Source: Sphingobium sp. AS12
Lineage (GTDB): Bacteria; Pseudomonadota; Alphaproteobacteria; Sphingomonadales; Sphingomonadaceae
DNA length: 64,000 nt
Direction: 5' to 3'
NCBI RefSeq assembly: GCF_019097845.1
Contig: NZ_JAHRGM010000093.1
Location: forward strand, 1-64,000
Part shown: piece by piece, positions 58,808 to 64,000 of the stretch
How positions within the stretch are numbered: position 1 is the first letter of the stretch
Layout: every line of letters starts with the position of its first letter
Notes under the pieces: model-generated
Seen by the model: the letters and a program-made list of their open reading frames with translations, nothing else
What the model was told of the DNA's origin: nothing
The model's database searches: none
Translations under genes and position numbers: made by a program

Positions 58808-59277
58808 GCGGTGCGTCCTCCCATTGCGGCCCAGCGATCCGGGACCATCCATACATATTCGATATAGTGGCCAAGCCATTCGCGGGTATCGAGATAGAGA
58901 AACTCCAGCATCCCCGCTGTGCCGCCTTTCAGCACGACGGGAAAAGGCTGCTGGTCGATTCGCGCCATGAAAGCGTCCCAGTCGTCCACCAGATGGCAGA
59001 CATGGTGGAATTTCAGACTGTCATCGGCGGGCAGAGCATTGCGATAGAGCGACAGGACGTCGCCTTCTATCGGCTGGATCAGTTCAAACTGCATGTCGCC
59101 GACCCAGACGAAGGCGAGTTTCTGGACACCTATGCCTTCGCCCTGCGGGGTCCACAGATTGACCGAGACTTGCGTTTCCAGAAGGGTGCGGACGTCGGCG
59201 CGCGCCCTGAACTGTGCCACGGCCTTGTCGACATTGCGGGTCACATAGGCGTTTTGATAATGGCGTCCGACGATCAT
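58804..59277 (-). CDS. VOC family protein (glyoxalase_4-like)
   Basis: A 157-residue VOC protein. N-terminal YQNAYVTRNVDKAVAQFRA, a conserved FELIQPIEGD with Glu, HHVCHLVDDWDAFM with a candidate metal His pair, and FLYLDTREWLGHYIEYV with His and Glu near the C-terminus: the H...E, H...E ligand set of metal-dependent VOC enzymes can be assigned. It leads a two-gene VOC operon, 111 nt from the AraC gene on the same strand. Epimerase or dioxygenase activity is possible. Confidence 0.85.
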   Translation of the reverse strand: MIVGRHYQNAYVTRNVDKAVAQFRARADVRTLLETQVSVNLWTPQGEGIGVQKLAFVWVGDMQFELIQPIEGDVLSLYRNALPADDSLKFHHVCHLVDDWDAFMARIDQQPFPVVLKGGTAGMLEFLYLDTREWLGHYIEYVWMVPDRWAAMGGRTA

Positions 59278-59388
59278 CGTCCTGCCCTCTCCTGATCGAT
59301 GATTGTGATTATCCCGACAGCGAGTTGGACAATGTTGCGCTGTTTTTCCAAGACAGGTTTATGTCGTTATCCAGACATAGTGACTTCA

Positions 59389-60264
59389 TCAGGCCATAGG
59401 CGACAAGCGACGTTGGCGGAACTGGCGCGGGGTGGAGCCGGTGGCGCGGCGGAAGGCGAAGGCAAAGCTGGAGGGGGATGCGAAGCCCAGCGCAAAAGCG
59501 ATTTCCTTGATGCTTTCGCTGGTCCCCAGATGGCGTTTGGCCATGTCGATGCGGGTCTGGGCGATATGGTCGCCGATCGAATGGCCGCGCGAGGCGCGAA
59601 AGCCGCGGGTCAACTGGCGCGGAGACATGTTGCACAGGGTCGCCAGCTCCTCCAGCGCGGGGGGCGGGCCGGGCTGGTGCAGCCGTTCGTCGATGCGGCG
59701 CAAGCGCCATGAGGCGAGGCCGCCGCTGATCGGCCCTTCGGCAATCGCCTGGCAATAGCGCGCCACTTCGATCGCCAGTTGCTGGGCGATGAGTTCGGCC
59801 AGGATCGCGCCGCCAGCGCCGGGATGGCGCACTTCTTCGGCCAAACGGAACAGGCAGGCGCGCATATGCGGATGGGCGATGTCGAGGCCAGCCGCCAGCC
59901 GCCGGTCGGTCCATTCGATGCCGCCATCGTCGAGCCAGCGGTCAATCGCGGCGGCGGGGATTTCGCACACGATCGATGCCTGCCGCCCGCCCGATTCGCT
60001 GCGGACATGGATCGCTTCGCCCGGCGGGACGAGGAAGATTTCGCCCAGCGGTTCATAGCGATGCGGTCCCCAGCGTTCGCGATAGCAGCCGCGCGCCATT
60101 TCCGGACGGGGTGTGAGGCACAGGTCGAGCCAATAATGGTCGGCGCGGCGGAACAGCCGGTCGGTCGGCTGTTCCAGGCGCAGCCGCATGATCCGCACCT
60201 GCGCGGAAGGGACGATCAGTTCCGCCTCGAACATGGATTGGGCATAAGTTTCAGCTGGTGGCAT
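59389..60264 (-). CDS. AraC-family transcriptional regulator
   Basis: A 291-residue regulator. The N-terminal ~170 residues are an AraC ligand/cupin-like domain (LDLCLTPRPEMARGCYRE, FLVPPGEAIHV). The C-terminal domain has the paired HTH: LEELATLCNMSPRQLTRGFRA and IKEIAFALGFASPSSFAFAFRRATGSTPRQFR. The ATG at 60264 has GGGAGAGG just upstream. It is divergent from the SDR-ADH-MBL-sulfotransferase operon across 154 bp and upstream of the two VOC genes, so it could control either set. Confidence 0.88.
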   Translation of the reverse strand: MPPAETYAQSMFEAELIVPSAQVRIMRLRLEQPTDRLFRRADHYWLDLCLTPRPEMARGCYRERWGPHRYEPLGEIFLVPPGEAIHVRSESGGRQASIVCEIPAAAIDRWLDDGGIEWTDRRLAAGLDIAHPHMRACLFRLAEEVRHPGAGGAILAELIAQQLAIEVARYCQAIAEGPISGGLASWRLRRIDERLHQPGPPPALEELATLCNMSPRQLTRGFRASRGHSIGDHIAQTRIDMAKRHLGTSESIKEIAFALGFASPSSFAFAFRRATGSTPRQFRQRRLSPMA

Positions 60265-60418
60265 CACCTCTCCCGCCCCGTGTTTGGTCTTGGCCCTATC
60301 GGTGGATTATGACCCGATAGCTATAGTCAGGTCAATTGCGGGTCACGCCGCGCTGATCGACAATCGCCCCAGCAGAATGACCGCCAGCGGGCGGCGATAT
60401 TTCATAGGAGAGCGACAA

Positions 60419-61237
60419 GTGGCGGGTCTTTTCGACTGTTCGGACAAGGTGACGCTGGTGACCGGCGGCAATGGCGGCATCGGCCTGGGCTTTGCGCGCG
60501 GCGTGGCGAAGATGGGCGGCAAGATCGCCATCTGGGCGCGCAATGCGGAAAAGAATGAGGCGGCGAAAGCGGATCTGCTGGCAGCGGGCGCGGGCCGGGT
60601 CGAAACCTATCAGGTCGATGTGGCGTCGGAAGAGGCGATCATTGCGGGCTATGCGCAATTGCTGGCCGATTTCGGGCGGGTCGATTGCGTGTTCGCCAAT
60701 TCGGGCCGCGCGTCGCGCAGCCGGTCGGTGCTGACGCTCGATTCGGCGGAGTGGCATGACCTGATGGCGGTGAACCTGCATGGCGCCTTCTTCACCCTGC
60801 GCGAAGGGGCCAGGGCAATGGTCGCGCGCGCTGAGGCTGGCGAGCCGGGCGGGAGCTTGGTCTATTGCGGCAGCCTGTCGATGTTCCACGGCATGCCGGG
60901 CATCAACAATTATGCAGCGTCCAAGGGCGGCATGGGTGCAGCTGTGCGTGGCATGGCGGCGGAACTGGGCAAATATGCAATCCGCGCCAACAGCATCGCG
61001 CCCGGATACGTCAAAACCGGCATTGGCGGTGACGGCCAGATGAGCGAGGAAATGAAGGCGCGCATGGCGGCGGTGGACGCGCATTTTTCCGCCAAGACAC
61101 CAATCCATCGGCCCGGCGCCATCGAGGATTTTGAGGGGATCGGCGCCTATCTCAGCTCCGATGCGTCGCGCTTCCATAGCGGCGATACGATCGTGATCGA
61201 CGGTGGCAGCCTGATCTATCCCCCTTACGCCTTCTGA
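60419..61237 (+). CDS. Short-chain dehydrogenase/reductase
   Basis: A 272-residue SDR starting with GTG at 60419; AGGAG lies 8 nt before it and no ATG fits. Motifs: TGGNGGIGLG, WARNAEKN (Arg after strand 2, NADP likely), FANSGRASR where NNAG is expected, Ser in YCGSLSMFHG, YAASK with Tyr and Lys, and IDGGSLIYPP. It leads an operon with an alcohol dehydrogenase 15 nt downstream. The role is probably oxidation of a hydroxyl group in the same compound handled by the next genes. Confidence 0.86.
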   Translation: MAGLFDCSDKVTLVTGGNGGIGLGFARGVAKMGGKIAIWARNAEKNEAAKADLLAAGAGRVETYQVDVASEEAIIAGYAQLLADFGRVDCVFANSGRASRSRSVLTLDSAEWHDLMAVNLHGAFFTLREGARAMVARAEAGEPGGSLVYCGSLSMFHGMPGINNYAASKGGMGAAVRGMAAELGKYAIRANSIAPGYVKTGIGGDGQMSEEMKARMAAVDAHFSAKTPIHRPGAIEDFEGIGAYLSSDASRFHSGDTIVIDGGSLIYPPYAF

Positions 61238-61251
61238 TCGGAGCCGCCCCC

Positions 61252-62262
61252 ATGCGCCTGCTCACCATCCATAACGTCAATGACGTGCGACTGGACCCCT
61301 ATGAACGGCCCGAAGCAGGGCCGAAGGATGTGGTCGTGAAAATGAAGGCCTGCGGCATTTGCGGCAGTGACCTCAGCTACATCAAGAATGGCGGCATCCC
61401 GACGCCGGGCAAGCGGACCGCGCTGGGCCATGAAGGCGCGGGCGAGCTGATGTTCGTGGGTGACGAGGTGGCCGGCGTTTCGGTGGGGCAAAGCGTCATC
61501 ATCAACCCGATGATGACGCCCAGCTATATCGGCAGCGGCGGGCCGGAGGGGGCTTTTACCGAGGAATTGCTGGTCCGCGACGCGCGGCTGGGCGACAGTC
61601 TGCTGCCCATTCCCGACGGCATCCCCTATGATGTCGCGGCGATGTGCGAACCGCTGTCGGTCGCGATGCACGGGGTCAACCGGGCGCAGGCCAAGGCGGG
61701 CGACAAGATCGTGATCTTCGGTTGCGGGCCGATCGGACTGGGCATGATCCTTTGGGCGGTGGATCGCGGCTGCGACGTGATCGCGCTCGACCTGGCCGAG
61801 GAGCGGCTGGAACGGGCGCGGGCATTGGGCGCACAGACGGTCGATCCGGCGAGCGAGGATTCGATCGCGCGGATCAAGGCGATCCACGGCACGGTCATGG
61901 TGTTCGGACGGGAAAAGTCACTGACCGACGCCTATATCGACGCGGCGGGTGCGCCGTCGATCCTGCATGATGTGGTGACGCTGGCCAAGACCCATGCGCG
62001 CCATGTCATTACCGCCGCCTATCTGAAACCCATCGAACTGCCCGCCGGGCCGATGCTGACCACCGAAATGACGATCACCACGGCGGTCGGTTATCCCACT
62101 GAAATGCCCGACGTGATCGCCGCAATGCCGCGTTTGCGCGACAAGATTGCGGCACTGATCAGCCACAGATTGCCGTTCGACCGGGTGATCGAGGGCTTGG
62201 ACATCGCCGCGAGGCCGCAATCGGCCAAGGTCATGATCGAATTTGTGGACGGCGCGGCATGA
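61252..62262 (+). CDS. Zinc-type alcohol dehydrogenase (medium-chain, no structural zinc)
   Basis: A 336-residue medium-chain dehydrogenase. The catalytic zinc site is suggested by Cys37 (CGICGSD), His60 and Glu61 (LGHEGAGE), with a further Glu in AAMCEPLSVAMHG; the NAD-binding motif is FGCGPIGLGM, and ALDLAEERL has the Asp preferred by NAD. The stretch where the four structural-zinc cysteines usually lie (about residues 85-105, NPMMTPSYIGSGG) has none. GGAG is 9 nt upstream of the ATG. It overlaps the MBL gene as ATGA, in the SDR-ADH-MBL-sulfotransferase operon. Confidence 0.87.
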   Translation: MRLLTIHNVNDVRLDPYERPEAGPKDVVVKMKACGICGSDLSYIKNGGIPTPGKRTALGHEGAGELMFVGDEVAGVSVGQSVIINPMMTPSYIGSGGPEGAFTEELLVRDARLGDSLLPIPDGIPYDVAAMCEPLSVAMHGVNRAQAKAGDKIVIFGCGPIGLGMILWAVDRGCDVIALDLAEERLERARALGAQTVDPASEDSIARIKAIHGTVMVFGREKSLTDAYIDAAGAPSILHDVVTLAKTHARHVITAAYLKPIELPAGPMLTTEMTITTAVGYPTEMPDVIAAMPRLRDKIAALISHRLPFDRVIEGLDIAARPQSAKVMIEFVDGAA

Positions 62263-63521
62263 CCGACAAGCCGCAGACGCCTTTAGGCGCTTTGGTGATG
62301 GCGGGTCAGGGCCAGACGGATGCCGAACGCATCGGCGACGGCATCTTCATGGTGAAGGATATTTCCAATGCCTATCTGGTGACGACGGGCGATGGCGACC
62401 TGATGATCAACACCGGCTTTCTGGGCAATGGCGCCCGCAACAAGGGACTGTTTGCGCCGCATCGTAGCGGGCTGCTGCGGCGGATCGTCGTGACCCAGGC
62501 CCATGCCGACCATTATGGCGCGCTACCCGACCAGAAGGAGGCGGACACGCAGGTCATTGTCGGGGCGGGCTTTGGCGAGACGGTGGAGTATTTCGAGCGG
62601 CTTGGCGAATTTCTCGGTCGCCGGTCGGGCAAGCTATGGGCGTCGATGACCCGGCGCGACGGGCCGCCACCCAAGCCGCCGCTGATCGTGCCGGACGTGG
62701 AGATCGCCACCAGCCTTGCCTTCACGCAAGGGGATCGCGCGTTCGAGGTGGTCAAGACGCCGGGCGGCGAGAGCCTGGATTCGGTGTTCGTGTGGATGCC
62801 GGATGAAAAGATCGTCTTTACCGGCAATCTGTTTGGCCCCGTCTGGCGGGCGATGCCCAATCTGGTGACGATGCGCGGCGACAAGCCCCGGCTGGTGCGC
62901 GCCTGGCTGCGATCGGTCGAGCAGGTCCGGGCATTGGGCGCGGAACTGGTGATTACCGGCCATGGCGACCCAATCCGGGGGGCGGAGATGATCCGCGCGG
63001 ACCTCGACACGATGCACGCGGCAGTCAGCTATCTGGAGCGCGAGACGATCGCAGGGATGAATGCGGGCCGGAGCGTGCAGGATCTGATGCGTGAAATCGC
63101 GCTGCCAGCCGACCTCAGGATCGGCGAATTTCATGGCAAGACCAGCTGGGTCGTGCGCGCCATCTGGGAGGAAAATGGCGGCTGGTTCCATTATGCCGAT
63201 GGCACGACCGCGCTGTATGGCGTGCCGCGTTCGGCGGTGAATGGCGATCTGGTCGAACTGGCGGGCGGCGCGGGCGCGATCGTGGGCCGCGCCGATGTGC
63301 ATGCGGCGGCAGGGCGACCGTTGGAGGCGCTGCATCTGATTGACATCGCGCTGGGCGTTGTGCCCGATCATGAGGCGGGATTGAGCGTGCGTAAATCGGC
63401 GCTGGAGCAATTGCTGGCCGCGAGCGGCAGCACGAACCTGTCGGAAACCATGTGGCTGAAGGCGGAGATCGCCGAGACGGACAAGCGCCTCGCCAGCCAT
63501 GCACAAGAGGGAGAAGGATGA
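62259..63521 (+). CDS. Alkylsulfatase-like metallo-beta-lactamase-fold protein with a degenerate metal site
   Basis: A 420-residue protein of the MBL superfamily. The N-terminal domain resembles alkylsulfatases (SdsA1 type): the MBL motif HxHxDH appears as Q80-x-H82-x-D84-H85 (TQAHADHYG), TPGGESL stands where alkylsulfatases have TPGTEAP (Glu kept), TGNLFG where they have a second Glu, and ITGHGDPIRG keeps a His. At least two expected metal ligands are thus replaced. The C-terminal part (about 270-420) looks like the dimerisation and sterol-carrier-like regions. ATGA overlap with the ADH gene. It may be a non-sulfatase hydrolase, a mono-metal enzyme or inactive. Confidence 0.78.
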   Translation: MTDKPQTPLGALVMAGQGQTDAERIGDGIFMVKDISNAYLVTTGDGDLMINTGFLGNGARNKGLFAPHRSGLLRRIVVTQAHADHYGALPDQKEADTQVIVGAGFGETVEYFERLGEFLGRRSGKLWASMTRRDGPPPKPPLIVPDVEIATSLAFTQGDRAFEVVKTPGGESLDSVFVWMPDEKIVFTGNLFGPVWRAMPNLVTMRGDKPRLVRAWLRSVEQVRALGAELVITGHGDPIRGAEMIRADLDTMHAAVSYLERETIAGMNAGRSVQDLMREIALPADLRIGEFHGKTSWVVRAIWEENGGWFHYADGTTALYGVPRSAVNGDLVELAGGAGAIVGRADVHAAAGRPLEALHLIDIALGVVPDHEAGLSVRKSALEQLLAASGSTNLSETMWLKAEIAETDKRLASHAQEGEG

Positions 63522-64000
63522 TGACCACCACCACCGCAGGGCTGGACGCCGATGCGCTGATCGCCGCCGCGCGCGAACAGACGGGCCTCACCAATCTGGG
63601 CGATGACGCGATATTGGAGGGGCTGCATGTCCTGATCGACGCGATCAACCGGGAAGCAAAGCTGACGGCGGCTGCGCAAGGTCGCTGGGCGCAGCAGATT
63701 ACCGCCACGCTGGCGAACCGCTTGCAGGTCGAACATTATCTGGCCAGCCATCCCGCGCTGCTGGACGCGCCGGTCGAAAAACCGCTGTTCGTATTCGGCC
63801 TGCCGCGCACCGGCACGACGCTGACGATCAACCTGCTGAACGCCGATCCCGCGCGGCGTTGCTTCCTGCGCTGGGAAGCGTTCAACAGCGTGCCGCCAGC
63901 CGCCAAGGGGGCACTGAGCAGCGATCCGCGCTATGTCGCGGAGCAGGCGCGGCTCGACATGATGCTCAAATATGCGCCGCATATTTCGGCTATGCACCAT
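63518..64000 (+). CDS. Sulfotransferase family protein (partial, runs off the window)
   Basis: The first 161 codons of a sulfotransferase-like gene, open to base 64000. An N-terminal helical region precedes the PAPS-binding loop LFVFGLPRTGTTLTINLL (about residues 88-105), the 5'-phosphosulfate motif of the family. Members transfer sulfate from PAPS to hydroxyl groups; in sphingomonads and steroid degraders related proteins sit in catabolic clusters with unclear roles. The ATG at 63518 overlaps the MBL stop (ATGA; a second ATG follows at once). It is the fourth gene of the rightward operon. Confidence 0.85.
   Translation, partial: MMTTTTAGLDADALIAAAREQTGLTNLGDDAILEGLHVLIDAINREAKLTAAAQGRWAQQITATLANRLQVEHYLASHPALLDAPVEKPLFVFGLPRTGTTLTINLLNADPARRCFLRWEAFNSVPPAAKGALSSDPRYVAEQARLDMMLKYAPHISAMHH

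Overview
The window is G+C-rich and very probably comes from a sphingomonad (Alphaproteobacteria, Sphingomonadaceae, Sphingobium- or Novosphingobium-like). It opens on the 5' end of a 16S rRNA gene (minus strand). The first 13.4 kb carry a complete protocatechuate 4,5-cleavage (lig) pathway whose proteins closely resemble those I remember from Sphingobium sp. SYK-6. REP-like hairpin repeats of the kind seen in this family are scattered through the sequence. Genus is inference; only the 16S start and the protein resemblances support it.

Layout. 1-410: start of an rrn operon read leftward (16S start, leader with boxA-like site, promoter). 608-5006: 4-hydroxybenzoate module (pobA, DUF3237 protein, aromatic-acid MFS transporter, AraC-type regulator, small unknown). 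5070-13423: protocatechuate pathway in two arms around a LysR regulator: ligJ-ligA-ligB-ligC read leftward behind a DUF1932 dehydrogenase-like gene, and ligK-ligU-ligI read rightward. Together with pobA they take 4-hydroxybenzoate to pyruvate and oxaloacetate. 13437-14899: frameshifted type-B carboxylesterase. 15086-18867: SnoaL protein, two SDRs, TetR, TauD-type dioxygenase. 18943-24426: leftward operon of acyl-CoA dehydrogenase, CitE-like lyase, CoA-transferase, enoyl-CoA hydratase and Rieske oxygenase. 24574-32000: CaiB transferase, second Rieske oxygenase, two split acyl-CoA dehydrogenase pairs and a Rieske ferredoxin. 32004-38588: secreted unknown hydrolase, aldo/keto reductase, dienelactone hydrolase, orphan 2-oxoacid dehydrogenase E1 pair and a 90-aa unknown. 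38585-46490: P450, DUF35 protein, thiolase-like lipid-transfer protein and DUF2889 protein leftward; 3Fe-4S ferredoxin, SDR, fused double acyl-CoA dehydrogenase and enoyl-CoA hydratase rightward. 46495-55513: ALDH, SDRs, SnoaL proteins, acyl-CoA synthetase, acryloyl-CoA-reductase-like enzyme and two TetR regulators. 55829-64000: TonB-dependent receptor, two VOC proteins, AraC regulator, then SDR, alcohol dehydrogenase, degenerate alkylsulfatase-like MBL protein and a sulfotransferase cut by the window end.

How the genes may work together. From about 15 kb onward the window reads as a large catabolic island: outer-membrane uptake, oxygenases, CoA activation, beta-oxidation with steroid-type split or fused acyl-CoA dehydrogenases, and a DUF35 plus thiolase-like pair of the kind that performs retro-aldol side-chain cleavage. 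I infer breakdown of a bulky, probably branched or polycyclic (isoprenoid, steroid-like or lignin-related) compound. The substrate cannot be read from sequence. No tRNA, CRISPR array, transposase, integrase or phage gene was seen.
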